Assembly (NCBI RefSeq): GCF_000721705.1
Contig: NZ_JOJL01000021.1
Span: forward strand, 372,001 to 436,000
Reading direction: 5' to 3'
DNA: 64,000 nt
From: Actinoplanes subtropicus
GTDB taxonomy: Bacteria > Actinomycetota > Actinomycetes > Mycobacteriales > Micromonosporaceae
Position numbers and translations under genes: made by a program. This document shows, in pieces, positions 19,300 through 28,329 of this stretch (positions within the stretch are counted from its first letter, which is position 1; each line of letters starts with the position of its first letter). Below the pieces are notes generated by a model. It saw only the letters and a program-made list of their open reading frames with translations. It did no database searches and was not told the DNA's origin.

Positions 19300-20538
19300 T
19301 TACCCTGCCTCGAGATTGCCGCCGGCTCGGCGCAGCTGCGGGGTGGTTCGGTCGATGAGCAGGACAGCTGCCACGCACAGCAGGCCGCCGCTGACCAGAG
19401 CTGTCACACCCGAGGTCAGGCCTGCTACCACGCCTGCGCGCAGATTCCCGACATCGGGGCCCGCCTGGCCGACGATCTGCTCGGCCGCCGCAACCCGGCC
19501 CAGCAGACCGTCGGGGGTGAAACGCTGTACGACCGTGCCGCGGGCGACCACGGCGACCGTGTCGGCGGCCCCGGCCAGCGACAGAAACGCGAGCCCGGCC
19601 CGGGCGTCCGGCACCAATCCGAACAGGACCAGCGCGACACCCCAGGCCGCTGAGCCGCAGAGCATCACCAGGCCGGGCCGCGAAAGCCGGGTGAACGTGC
19701 CGGACAGCACCGATGCGACGACGCCGCCGACGGCGATCGCCGACAGGAACAAGCCGAGCGTCCGAGGATCGTTCCCGAAGCGCTCAGCGTTGATCAGCGG
19801 GAACAGGCTGATCGGCATGGAGAGCACGGTCGACGCCAGGTCGGTGAGCAGCGCCGCGCGTACCGCCGGGCTGCCCGCCAGGAACCGGAGCCCTTCGGCG
19901 ACGCCGTGCAGTCCAGGCCTGGGCGGTTCGCCGGCCGGGAGCATCGGCGGCAGCCCAGCGACACAGGCGAGCGATACCGCGAAGGTCAGCGCGTCGACCA
20001 GGTAGCAGCCGCCGACGCCGACCGCGCCCACCAGCAGGCCGCCGAGCGCCGGCCCGAGGAGCATGGCCGACTGGAACGAGATGCGGTTGAGCGCCAGCCC
20101 GGCCGCCTGCTGCGGGGGCGGCAGGAGACGGACAAGAAAGGTTCGCCTGGCGGGCCCGCCGAGTGCGCCGAAGCAGGACTGCGCCGCCACCAGTCCCAGT
20201 ACGCCTGCGACGGGCAGGCCGCCCGCGAAGCCCTGCACTGCGAGCAGGGCCGAGCAGGCACCCGATCCAGTTACCGCCGCCAGGTAGATCCGCCGCCGGT
20301 CGGCGCGGTCCACGAGCGCACCGGCGAACAGCCCGAACAGCATGATCGGCAGTGCCTGGGCGACGCCGACCGCGCCCGTCCAGACCGTGCTGTGAGTGCG
20401 CTGCCACACCTGGAACATCACCGCGACCAGCGTCATCTGGCTGCCGAACCCCGAGCACAGACCGCCGATCCACACTCGCCGGAACAGCGGCTGCGAACGC
20501 AGCGGGGTCACGTCGATCAGCGCGTGCCTCACCGCCAC
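19300..20538 (-). CDS. MFS transporter (drug efflux type)
   Basis: A 412-aa transporter with about 12 hydrophobic helices and the MFS loop 2-3 motif GLFAGALVDRADRRRIYLAA. It resembles the MFS_3/EntS-like exporter group. The GTG start overlaps the MarR gene upstream by 10 bp, so regulator and transporter form one operon read from the palindrome at 21027-21054. It probably exports a toxic compound that inactivates the MarR protein; the substrate is unknown. Its stop faces the response regulator gene. Confidence 0.88.
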   Translation of the reverse strand: MAVRHALIDVTPLRSQPLFRRVWIGGLCSGFGSQMTLVAVMFQVWQRTHSTVWTGAVGVAQALPIMLFGLFAGALVDRADRRRIYLAAVTGSGACSALLAVQGFAGGLPVAGVLGLVAAQSCFGALGGPARRTFLVRLLPPPQQAAGLALNRISFQSAMLLGPALGGLLVGAVGVGGCYLVDALTFAVSLACVAGLPPMLPAGEPPRPGLHGVAEGLRFLAGSPAVRAALLTDLASTVLSMPISLFPLINAERFGNDPRTLGLFLSAIAVGGVVASVLSGTFTRLSRPGLVMLCGSAAWGVALVLFGLVPDARAGLAFLSLAGAADTVAVVARGTVVQRFTPDGLLGRVAAAEQIVGQAGPDVGNLRAGVVAGLTSGVTALVSGGLLCVAAVLLIDRTTPQLRRAGGNLEAG

Positions 20539-21017
20539 GCCGGATCCTCGGCGAGTTTGTCGAGGATGCGATCGTGGAAGCTACGCCGCTCGAGCGCGGC
20601 CGCGATATCGGCGGCGGCGCGGCTGAGCGGATAGGGAATCTCTGTCTCGAGCTCGGCGAGCGCGGCCTCGGTGGCCCGCCACTCGGCGGCGAGCCGGCCG
20701 ACGACTCTGCGGGCCTTCGGCGTGAGAGTCACTCGCTTGCTGCGGGCGTCGGCCCCTTCGACGGTATGCACCCAGCCGGCCGCCCGCATCGCCGACACCT
20801 TCTGGCTGATCGCCGAATGGGTGCGCTCCACCGCCGCGGCCAACTCGGTGAGCGTCATCGGCCCGCGCAGGTGTAGCCGGATGAGCTCCATCACCCAACT
20901 CGGCTTGAGCCCGTCGATCCGCGCCTCGGCGTAAACCCGGGCGATATCGGCGTCCATGGCGGCCTGCAAGGCGAACAGCGGCCGCCAGAGGCTGCTCTCG
21001 GTCGGGTCCTCGGTCAC
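20529..21017 (-). CDS. MarR-family transcriptional regulator
   Basis: A 162-aa winged-helix regulator. It has LKPSWVMELIRLHLRGPMTL, then TELAAAVERTHSAISQKVSA (recognition helix) and the wing with the conserved Asp-x-Arg region VEGADARSKRVTLTPKARR. The GTG start is 10 bp from a nearly perfect palindrome. A -10-like TACGAT (minus strand, 21029-21024) ends 6 nt before the GTG, suggesting a leaderless transcript. It should autorepress and control the downstream MFS gene. Confidence 0.9.
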   Translation of the reverse strand: MTEDPTESSLWRPLFALQAAMDADIARVYAEARIDGLKPSWVMELIRLHLRGPMTLTELAAAVERTHSAISQKVSAMRAAGWVHTVEGADARSKRVTLTPKARRVVGRLAAEWRATEAALAELETEIPYPLSRAAADIAAALERRSFHDRILDKLAEDPAWR

Positions 21018-21026
21018 CGCCCGATC

Positions 21027-21054
21027 GTAACAGTGCTTATGTAAGTGCTGTTAC
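21027..21054. promoter_or_regulatory. MarR operator-like palindrome
   Basis: GTAACAGTGCTTA and TAAGTGCTGTTAC face each other around a 2-bp centre, in a 28-bp inverted repeat directly upstream of the MarR gene. It overlaps the putative -10 element, the classical arrangement for MarR autorepression. Confidence 0.65.
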
Positions 21055-21139
21055 GTCTGGCCGGGCGCCCCACCTGGCGGCCGCAGGATTCCCGTCATCG
21101 ACGGCTGGGTTGAGGCCGCCCAGTCCTCACATCCTGACC

Positions 21140-22927
21140 TCAATGCGAGCGGGTCTGTTCCAACCAGGAGGCGTACAGCTTGGCGTAGATCGAGTCCTCC
21201 TCGGCGACCAGCGTGGCATGCGGGCCGCGCTGCACGACCCGGCCCGCGTCCACCACGATCACCTCGTCGGCGGCCTGGGCGGTGGAGAGCCGGTGCGCGA
21301 TCGCCACCGTCGTGCGGCCGCGGGTGACCAGGTCGAGGGCTCGCTGCAGGCGTACCTCGGTGGCCGGGTCGACCGCGCTCGTCGCCTCGTCCAGCACGAG
21401 CAGGTCGGGGTCGGCTACGTACGCCCGGACCAGCGCGACCAGCTGCCGCTCCCCCACGCTGAGCGCCTCGCCGCGCTCGCCCACCGGGGTCTCCAGCCCG
21501 GCGGCCAGGCCGGCGAGCCAGTCGGACAGGCCCAGCTCCTCGAACGCGATCGCCAGCTGCTCGTCGGTGAGCGACGGCTCGGCGAAGCGGATGTTCTCGG
21601 CGATCGTCGCGTCGAACAGGAACCCGTCCTGCGGCACCATCACCACCCGCGAGCGCAGCGAGGAGAAGCGCACGCTCGGCAGCGGCGTCCCGGAGAGCAG
21701 CACCTCGCCGGCGACCGGGTCCATCAGCCGGGTCAGCAGCTTCGCGAACGTGGTCTTGCCGCTACCGGTCTCGCCGACCACCGCGTACTTCTTGCGGGCG
21801 TCCAGCGTCAGGTCGACGTCGGCGAGCACGATCGGGCCGCCCGGATAGCGGAACGACACGTCGCGGAAGCGCACCGACAGCGGGCCGGGCGGCAGCGCGA
21901 CCCCCTCGTCCTCCGGATCGGCGACATCGGGCAGAAGATCAAGCACATCGAGTACGCGACGCCAGCCCGCGACCGCGTTCTGCGCCTCGTTGAGCATGTC
22001 GGTGGCGATCTGCACCGGCTGGATGAACAGCGTCACCAGGAACAGGAACGCGGTCAGCTCGCCGACCGTGAGGTGCCCGCCGACGCCGAGCAGCGTGCCG
22101 ATCACCACCACCGCGGCCAGCGCCAGGCCGGCCCCGAGCTCGCCCGAGGAGAAGCTGGTCACGCTGGTACGCAGGGCCCGCTGCTGGGCGACCCGCAGGC
22201 TCTCGATCGAGGTGTCCAGGCGCTTCTCGGTGCGGCCGGCCACCCCGTACGCCCGGATCACCATCGCACCCACCACGCTCTCGGCGACCGCGCCGAGCAT
22301 GACGCCGGTCCGCTCGCGGACCGCCTTGTAGACCGCGGCCAGCCTCTTCTGGAAGAGCCGGATCACGGCGACCGCCGGGCCGAAGGCAAGCAGCACGACG
22401 ATCGTCAGCTGCCACGAGTAGAAGAGCATGACCAGCGTGGACACCAGCAGCTGGCCCGAGGAGAGCAGCAGCTGCACCCCGCCGAACTGCAGGAACTGGG
22501 AGATCTGGTCGACGTCGCTGGTCACCCGGGACACCATCGAGCCGCGTCGCTCGGACTGCTGGTGCAGCATCGACAGGTCGTGGATGTGCCGGAAGGTGCG
22601 CGAGCGGAGGGCGCCCAGCGCGGTCTCGCTGACCGTGAACAGGCGGCGGGTCATCAGATAGCCGGCCGCCGTGGAGATCGCCAGGACCACCAGGGTGAGC
22701 GCCACGACCTGGCCCACGAAGCCGAGGTCGGGGCCGCCGGCCGCCCGGATGCCGTGGTCGATGCCCTGCTGCACGGCGATCGGGACGGCCACCTTGCCGA
22801 GCATCTGCACGATGGCCAGCGCGATCGTGCCGCCCAGCCCGGGGCGTAGCTCCGGCGAGAGCGCCAGGCCCCGCTTGACGGTCGCGAAAGTGCCCTCGCC
22901 GACGGGGGCCGGGGTAGCGGTGGTCAT
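21140..22927 (-). CDS. ABC exporter half-transporter, catalytic subunit
   Basis: A 595-aa fused membrane-ATPase half-transporter. An N-terminal six-helix domain (about residues 30-330) precedes an ATPase with Walker A VVGETGSGKTTFAKLL, signature ALSVGERQLVALVRAYVADP, Walker B LLVLDEATSAVDP with the catalytic Glu, and the H-loop VAIAHRLSTA. The signature is LSVGE rather than LSGGQ. The ATG overlaps the upstream half-transporter stop by 4 bp. The two should form a heterodimer in which this subunit supplies the intact Walker B/H-loop; the LSVGE signature would serve the degenerate site. Substrate unknown (drug or lipid). Confidence 0.92.
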   Translation of the reverse strand: MTTATPAPVGEGTFATVKRGLALSPELRPGLGGTIALAIVQMLGKVAVPIAVQQGIDHGIRAAGGPDLGFVGQVVALTLVVLAISTAAGYLMTRRLFTVSETALGALRSRTFRHIHDLSMLHQQSERRGSMVSRVTSDVDQISQFLQFGGVQLLLSSGQLLVSTLVMLFYSWQLTIVVLLAFGPAVAVIRLFQKRLAAVYKAVRERTGVMLGAVAESVVGAMVIRAYGVAGRTEKRLDTSIESLRVAQQRALRTSVTSFSSGELGAGLALAAVVVIGTLLGVGGHLTVGELTAFLFLVTLFIQPVQIATDMLNEAQNAVAGWRRVLDVLDLLPDVADPEDEGVALPPGPLSVRFRDVSFRYPGGPIVLADVDLTLDARKKYAVVGETGSGKTTFAKLLTRLMDPVAGEVLLSGTPLPSVRFSSLRSRVVMVPQDGFLFDATIAENIRFAEPSLTDEQLAIAFEELGLSDWLAGLAAGLETPVGERGEALSVGERQLVALVRAYVADPDLLVLDEATSAVDPATEVRLQRALDLVTRGRTTVAIAHRLSTAQAADEVIVVDAGRVVQRGPHATLVAEEDSIYAKLYASWLEQTRSH

Positions 22928-24714
22928 GCCTCGACCCGTTCCTGCTCGGCCTTCTCGTACGCGGTGACCAGGTCGACGTACCCCTGGTTGCCGGCCAGCA
23001 GATCGGCGTGCGTGCCGGTCGCCACCACCTTGCCCTGCTCCAGGTAGATCACCTCGTCGGCGAGCGCGATCGTGGCCCGCCGGTACGCCACCACCAGGAT
23101 CGACGCGCCCGCCTCCCGGCCCCGCAGCGAGCCGAGGATGGCCGCCTCCACCCGCGGGTCGACCGCGCTCGTCGCGTCGTCCAGCACGAGCAGCCGGGGG
23201 CGGCCGGCCAGCGCCCGGGCCAGGGTGATCCGCTGCCGCTGGCCGCCGGAGAGCGAGGTGCCGCGCTCGCCGACCGCCGTGTCGAGGCCCTCGGGCAGCT
23301 TCTCGATGAACCGGTCGGCCTGGGCCAGCCGCAGCGCCCGCCAGGCCTCCTCCTCGCCGACCCCGTCCCGTTCGAGGGTCACGTTCCCGCGCACCGTGTC
23401 ATCGAAGACAAAAGGAATTTGCGGTACGAGCGCGGCCGTCCTCGCCAGCGACGCTTCCGTCAGGGACGGCAGCTCCTCGCCGTCGATCGTGATCTTGCCG
23501 TCGGCCGGGTCGACCAGGCGGATCGCCAGCGAGGCGATGGTCGACTTGCCCGATCCGGTGGGGCCGACCAGGGCCACGGTCTTGCCGGCCGGCACGGTGA
23601 AGGTCACGTCGTTCAAGACCAAGGGCCCATCGCCGTACGCGAAATCGACGTGTTCAAACGCCAGCGTCGCAGATTCGCCCGATTTTTCCAGGTTTTTCGT
23701 GCCGTAGTGCAGATCGCCGGTCGACGAGATCACGGCCTGCACCCGGTCCCAGCCGGCCACCGACCGCGGCAACTCGGCGACCACCCAGCCGATCGCCCGC
23801 ACCGGGAACGCCAGCACGGTGAACAGGAACGAGACCGTCACCAGCTCGGCCACGCTGATCGCCCCGGTCTGCAGCCGCCACGCCCCCAGCAGCAGCACGG
23901 CCAGCGTGCCGACGCTGGGCAGGCTGTCCATCACCGGGTCGAACAGGCCGCGCAGCCGGCCCACCGAGATCAGCGCGTCCCGCAGCTCGGTCACGAACAC
24001 GGCGAACCGGCGGGACTCGTCCTCCTCCCGGCCCATCGTCTTGACCACCAGCGCGCCGTCGAAGCTCTCGTGCGCCACCGCGCTGACCTTCGCCCGCATC
24101 TGCTGGGCGCGGATCTGTCTTGGCGACATGTAGCGGGAGTAGATGACGTTCAGCCCGAACAGCGCCGGGAACAGCGCCACCCCGACCAGCGCCAGCACCC
24201 AGTCGGTGAGGAACAGCGCGAGCACCGCGGCGAACACCATCACGATCGTGCCGACCGCGAACGGCAGCGGCGCGATCGGCACGAACGCGGCCTCCACGTC
24301 GGAGTTCGCGTTGGACAGCAGGGTGCCGGTGGCGTGCGTCTGGTGCCAGGACGGCGGCAGCGACAGGTAGCGGCGGGTCACCGCTCGGCGGTAACGGGCC
24401 TGCAGCCGGAACTGCATGAACCCGGCGCCGAGCCGGCGTCCGAAGATGCTCGCCACCCGCAGCACGCTGATCCCGAGGAAGAGCACGGCGACCAGCGCCA
24501 GCGTGCCCGTCTCGGCGCGCCGGGAGGCGAAGGCCGGCACCACCACGTGCCCGACCACGCCGCCGACGACGTACGAGTTAGCGATGATCAGCAAGCCGAA
24601 GAGGCTGCTGCCGACGACCCCGACGGTGAACAGGCGCGGCTCGTCCCGAATCGCTTGCCCGAGCACCCGCAGTCCCCGTCCCAGCACGTCCCGGCTGGCC
24701 CTGCTGCCGCTCAA
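22924..24714 (-). CDS. ABC exporter half-transporter with degenerate ATPase site
   Basis: A 596-aa half-transporter with six membrane helices and an ATPase. Walker A (LVGPTGSGKSTIASLA) and the signature (TSLSGGQRQRITLARALAGR) are normal. After Walker B the catalytic Glu is replaced by Asp (LVLDDATSAVDP), and the H-loop His by Tyr (ILVVAYRRATIALAD). This is the pattern of the non-hydrolysing half in heterodimeric exporters such as TM287/288 or BmrCD. Start is a TTG with weak SD; no better start fits. It is the first gene of the pair and divergent from the TIGR03085 gene. Confidence 0.92.
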   Translation of the reverse strand: MSGSRASRDVLGRGLRVLGQAIRDEPRLFTVGVVGSSLFGLLIIANSYVVGGVVGHVVVPAFASRRAETGTLALVAVLFLGISVLRVASIFGRRLGAGFMQFRLQARYRRAVTRRYLSLPPSWHQTHATGTLLSNANSDVEAAFVPIAPLPFAVGTIVMVFAAVLALFLTDWVLALVGVALFPALFGLNVIYSRYMSPRQIRAQQMRAKVSAVAHESFDGALVVKTMGREEDESRRFAVFVTELRDALISVGRLRGLFDPVMDSLPSVGTLAVLLLGAWRLQTGAISVAELVTVSFLFTVLAFPVRAIGWVVAELPRSVAGWDRVQAVISSTGDLHYGTKNLEKSGESATLAFEHVDFAYGDGPLVLNDVTFTVPAGKTVALVGPTGSGKSTIASLAIRLVDPADGKITIDGEELPSLTEASLARTAALVPQIPFVFDDTVRGNVTLERDGVGEEEAWRALRLAQADRFIEKLPEGLDTAVGERGTSLSGGQRQRITLARALAGRPRLLVLDDATSAVDPRVEAAILGSLRGREAGASILVVAYRRATIALADEVIYLEQGKVVATGTHADLLAGNQGYVDLVTAYEKAEQERVEA

Positions 24715-24778
24715 TGTCCCAACCCGACCTGTAAGCGTTCGCCGGCAACACCGGCCTTACCGAACTATCCTGCCGCCG

Positions 24779-24806
24779 TTTACACCTGTGACAATGTGTC
24801 TACCAT
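24779..24806 (+). promoter_or_regulatory. Likely leaderless promoter of the TIGR03085 gene
   Basis: TTTACA (24779-24784) and TACCAT (24801-24806) are separated by 16 bp and the -10 element ends 7 nt before the GTG start. No SD precedes the GTG, so a leaderless transcript is likely. Confidence 0.5.
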
Positions 24807-24813
24807 CACGTCC

Positions 24814-25446
24814 GTGACTGCCTTTGCCCGTGAAGAGCGGCAACGCCTCGCCGACCTGCTGCTCCGGACCGGCCCCGACCAGCCGACCCTCTGCGCCGGC
24901 TGGACCACCCGCGACCTCGCGGCGCACCTCGTCGTGCGCGAGCGCCGTCCGGACGCGGCGGCCGGGGTGATCCTGCCACCGCTGCGCGAGCACGGCGAGC
25001 GGATTCGGCGGGCCACGGCCGCCCGCCCGTTCCCCGAGATCGTCGCCGAGGTACGGAATCCGCCCTGGTGGAGCCCGGTCAGCAACCCGCTGCTCGACGA
25101 GCTCACCAACACCGTCGAATTCTTCATTCACCACGAGGACGTACGCCGCGGCGGGGCCGGCTGGGAGCCGCGCGAGCTGGCCGAGGAGCACGCCCGGGCG
25201 ATCTGGCGGGCGGTCCGGTTCACCGGCAAGATGGCGCTGCGCCGGCTGCGGATGCCGGTCCGGGTGCGGGAGGCGAACGGCTACGGCGAGTTCACCGTCG
25301 GCGGCGAGCGGCCGGAACTGGCGGTCGTCGCGCCGGCCGGCGAACTGGCCCTGTTCCTCTCTGGCCGGCAGCGCGCCTGCCGGGCCGAGGTCGAGGGGCC
25401 GCCCGAGCAGGCCGAGCGGCTGCGGACGGCCCATCTCGGGGTCTAA
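24814..25446 (+). CDS. TIGR03085-family protein (DinB-like fold)
   Basis: A 210-aa actinobacterial protein of the maleylpyruvate-isomerase-like/DinB superfamily. It begins FAREERQRLADLLLRTGPDQ, then TLCAGWTTRDLAAHLVVRER (first metal His region) and NTVEFFIHHEDVRRG (His pair typical of TIGR03085). These His residues suggest a metal site and a possible mycothiol- or small-thiol-dependent role, as known for part of the superfamily; the reaction is not established. The GTG start is set by the promoter 7 nt upstream. It is divergent from the ABC exporter pair. Confidence 0.85.
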   Translation: MTAFAREERQRLADLLLRTGPDQPTLCAGWTTRDLAAHLVVRERRPDAAAGVILPPLREHGERIRRATAARPFPEIVAEVRNPPWWSPVSNPLLDELTNTVEFFIHHEDVRRGGAGWEPRELAEEHARAIWRAVRFTGKMALRRLRMPVRVREANGYGEFTVGGERPELAVVAPAGELALFLSGRQRACRAEVEGPPEQAERLRTAHLGV

Positions 25447-25447
25447 A

Positions 25448-25495
25448 TTGGCCCAAGCCATTGGCGCCGGATTGGCCCAGACGCCGGGCCAATCC
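25448..25495. promoter_or_regulatory. Putative MocR-type regulatory region of the APC transporter
   Basis: TTGGCCCAAGCCATTGG (25448-25464) is followed by an inverted repeat GGATTGGCCC (25469-25478) and GGGCCAATCC (25486-25495). A closely similar string, TGGCCCAAGCAAT, occurs upstream of the MocR gene at 28108-28120. The shared motif suggests one regulator acts on both genes. Confidence 0.5.
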
Positions 25496-25513
25496 GGGCC
25501 GTACGTTCGTATC

Positions 25514-26797
25514 ATGAAGCTCACCGTGGCGCAGGGCACCGCGCTCAGCGTCGGCGCCGTCCTCGGCACCGGCGTGATCTCGATGCCCGCCCTCGCCGCC
25601 GGCGTGGCCGGCCCGTCCTCGCTGGTCGCCTGGGCCGCGCTGATCCTGCTCTCGGCCCCGCTGGCCGATACGTTCGCGGCCCTCGGCGCGCGGCACCCGG
25701 ACGGCGGCGGCGTCTCCACGTACGTCCGGCTCGCCTTCGGCCCGCGCGCGGCGGCCGCGGTCGGGTGGTGTTTCTACTTCGCCGTGCCGCTCGGCGCGCC
25801 GGCCGCGGCCGCGTTCGCCGGCAACTACGTGGCCGACGTGCTGGGCGGCGGCCGCCGTACGGTGCTCGCCACGTTCCTGGTGATCGTCGGCGTGGTGTAC
25901 GTGATGAACTGGTTCGGCCTGCGGATCTCCGGCCGGGTCCAGCTGTGGCTCACCGGTGCGCTGGCCACCCTGCTGCTGGTCACCGTGGCGACCGCGCTGC
26001 CGCACGCGCGCTGGCACAACCTGACCCCGTTCGCGCCGCACGGCCTGGCCGGGATCGGGGCGGCCGCGGCCGTGCTGGTCTGGGGCTTCGCCGGCTGGGA
26101 GGCGGTGTCCTCGCTCTCGCCGGACTACCGCGACCCGCGCCGGGACGTGCCGCGGGCCACCGCGATCGCGGTCGCCGTGGTGGGCGTGCTGTACCTGGCG
26201 ATCGCGGCGACCAGCGTGCTCGTGCTGGGGCCGGCCCTCGGCCGGAGCCCGGCACCGCTGGCCGACCTGCTCGCGGTCGGGGTGGGCGGCCCGGTCCGGG
26301 TCGTCACGGCGGTGGTCGCGGTGCTGCTCACGATCGGCGCGGTCAACGCGTACCTGGCCGGGGCGTCCCGGCTCGGCGCGGCGCTGGCCCGGGACGGCGC
26401 GCTGCCGTCCAGGGCGTTCGGTACGCAGCGGCGGTCGCTCACGTTCGTGCTGGTGGCGAGCCTGGGGGCGGTGACCCTGCCGTTCGGGCTGCAGACCTCG
26501 ATGCTGCTGGTCACCGGGTGCTTCACGCTCGTCTACGTGCTCGGGACGGCGGCGGCGCTGCGGCTGCTGCCGGCCGGGCCGTCCCGGTTCTGGGCCGGCG
26601 TGGCCTTCGTGGCGGTGCTCGGGCTGCTGGTGCTGACCGGGGCGCCGGCGCTGCTCAGCCTCGTGGTGGCGGCGGGGGCGGTCGGCTATCAGGCGTGGCG
26701 GGCCAGGAGGCCGGCGAAGATCGCCATCCCCTCGCCGATCAGCGCCGGGTCGACCGCGCCGAACCCGAACACGAAGCCCTCCTGCGAGGTGGCGTAG
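25514..26797 (+). CDS. APC-family amino acid permease
   Basis: A 427-aa membrane transporter with about 11-12 helices and the APC start pattern GTALSVGAVLGTGVISMPAL (helix 1 Gly-rich break), resembling the YjeH/AAT subgroup that exports or imports amino acids. The ATG is 19 bp after an inverted repeat. Its last ~36 codons overlap the 3' end of the convergent MocR gene by 109 bp; the hydrophobic core ends before the overlap (LLSLVVAAGAVGYQAWRARR), so the tail beyond is probably unconstrained. With the MocR regulator it forms a likely amino-acid or amine-responsive module. Confidence 0.87.
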   Translation: MKLTVAQGTALSVGAVLGTGVISMPALAAGVAGPSSLVAWAALILLSAPLADTFAALGARHPDGGGVSTYVRLAFGPRAAAAVGWCFYFAVPLGAPAAAAFAGNYVADVLGGGRRTVLATFLVIVGVVYVMNWFGLRISGRVQLWLTGALATLLLVTVATALPHARWHNLTPFAPHGLAGIGAAAAVLVWGFAGWEAVSSLSPDYRDPRRDVPRATAIAVAVVGVLYLAIAATSVLVLGPALGRSPAPLADLLAVGVGGPVRVVTAVVAVLLTIGAVNAYLAGASRLGAALARDGALPSRAFGTQRRSLTFVLVASLGAVTLPFGLQTSMLLVTGCFTLVYVLGTAAALRLLPAGPSRFWAGVAFVAVLGLLVLTGAPALLSLVVAAGAVGYQAWRARRPAKIAIPSPISAGSTAPNPNTKPSCEVA

Positions 26798-28092
26798 CGA
26801 CCCAGGTCCTCGACGGCCAGCCCGTTCGCCGCCGCCTCGGCCACCACCGGGGCGGCGCGGCCCCTCCGGAGCAGGGCCGTCACGTGCAGGCCGGCCGCGG
26901 AGGGCAGCAGCGCCAGGTCCGACATTTCTGAAATGTTGCGGGAAATCGTCTCGTGTCGCCGCCCATACTCGCGCCCGGCCCGCCGCACGTGCCGAGCCAG
27001 CAACCCCTCGTCGATGAACCGGGCGAGGGCGGCCTGCAGCGGCGGCGACCCATACCCATCGCTCACCTGCCGAGCCGCCGCCACCGCGGCCCGCAGCCCC
27101 GGCGGCACGAGGACGAATCCCGTGCGTACGGCCGGAATCATGCTTTTGGAAAACGTCCCGGCGTAGATCACCCGCCCGGCCGCGTCGAGGCTGAACAGCG
27201 GTTCGAGCGGCCGCGCGGAGAACCGGAACTCGCTGTCGTAGTCGTCCTCGACGATCGCCACCGGCCGGCGCGCGGCCCAGTCGAGCAGTTCCCGCCGCCG
27301 GTCGAGGCTCATCGCCCGCCCGAGCGGAAACTGATGGGACGGCGTCGCGTAGACCAGCCGGCACCCGGCCGGCAGCGCCGCCACGACCAGCCCCTCCTCG
27401 TCGACCGGCACCCCCACCACCCGGCAGCCGAGGGTCTCGAACAGCCGCCGCGCCGGCGGATACCCCGGCTCCTCCACGGCCACCACGTCCCCCGGCCGCA
27501 GCAGCACCCGGCCGACCAGGTCGAGCGCGTGCTGCGTGCCGTTGGTGACCACGACGTCGCCGGCCGCCACGCGGACCGACCGGGCGTACCCGAGATAGCG
27601 CGCGATCGCCGCCCGCAGCGCCGGATGCCCCTCCGGTCCCGCGTAGACGCCCGGATTGTTCGCCCCCTGGCGCATCTCGGCCGCGACCAGCCGCCGCCAG
27701 GTGTCGAACGGGAACAGCCGCGCGTCCGGAATGCCGGTACGGAAGTCGTACCGTGGCGTCGCCTCGTTCGCGCTGGTCGGCACCGGTTCGATCGCCCACC
27801 CTCGGCGTGGCCGCAGCGGATCGGCCGCCGCCGCGCGCGACGGTTTCGCGGCGCGCACCGGGGCCACGAAGGTCCCCGACCCGACCCGCGAGGTCAAATA
27901 CCCCTCGGCCACCAGGCGTTCGTAGGCGGTCGCCACGCTCCCCCGGGAAACCCCGAGATCAATGGCGAGCGTACGGGTGGCCGGCAGCCGATGCCCCCGC
28001 GGCAGCCGCCCGTCCACAATGGCGGCGCGCAGCGCCCGATACACGGCCACCGTCTTCTCGCCGGCCGGGAACGCCTCGATGACCAGGTCCAT
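26689..28092 (-). CDS. MocR-family regulator (GntR HTH fused to aminotransferase)
   Basis: A 467-aa fusion. The N-terminal GntR-type winged helix (residues 10-75: VYRALRAAIVDGRLPRGHRL, VSRGSVATAYERLVAEGYLT) joins an aminotransferase fold I domain with the PLP lysine in YAGTFSKSMIPAVRTGF and the PLP contacts NGTQHALD and EDDYDSEFR. MocR proteins use PLP or its external aldimine to sense PLP, GABA, taurine and similar amines. The ATG at 28092 gives the family N-terminus; a start at 28131 would add residues without support. It is convergent with the APC transporter and likely controls it. Confidence 0.92.
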   Translation of the reverse strand: MDLVIEAFPAGEKTVAVYRALRAAIVDGRLPRGHRLPATRTLAIDLGVSRGSVATAYERLVAEGYLTSRVGSGTFVAPVRAAKPSRAAAADPLRPRRGWAIEPVPTSANEATPRYDFRTGIPDARLFPFDTWRRLVAAEMRQGANNPGVYAGPEGHPALRAAIARYLGYARSVRVAAGDVVVTNGTQHALDLVGRVLLRPGDVVAVEEPGYPPARRLFETLGCRVVGVPVDEEGLVVAALPAGCRLVYATPSHQFPLGRAMSLDRRRELLDWAARRPVAIVEDDYDSEFRFSARPLEPLFSLDAAGRVIYAGTFSKSMIPAVRTGFVLVPPGLRAAVAAARQVSDGYGSPPLQAALARFIDEGLLARHVRRAGREYGRRHETISRNISEMSDLALLPSAAGLHVTALLRRGRAAPVVAEAAANGLAVEDLGRYATSQEGFVFGFGAVDPALIGEGMAIFAGLLARHA

Positions 28093-28107
28093 CGCCCCAT
28101 TCTGGTA

Positions 28108-28120
28108 TGGCCCAAGCAAT
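28108..28120. promoter_or_regulatory. MocR motif upstream of the MocR gene
   Basis: TGGCCCAAGCAAT lies 16 bp upstream of the MocR start and repeats the core TGGCCCAAGC found upstream of the APC transporter (25449-25458). This suggests autoregulation. It is a single copy here with no clear inverted partner. Confidence 0.4.
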
Positions 28121-28329
28121 ATGCCGGCCACCCGGTGCTGGTCACCTAGGCTCGGCTCATGCGGAACGGGGGCCGTCGCGTTGACGTGTCACGAGCACGG
28201 AGGCGGCCTTCAGTCCGTTTTTGGGTGGCGGGCGGGGTGGTTGGATGGGGCCGCCGACCGACTGTTGCGTTAATCGCAGCCAGTAAATAACTTACGCTAG
28301 GTGACCCTTCAGCCACTGAGCGGTGAGAC

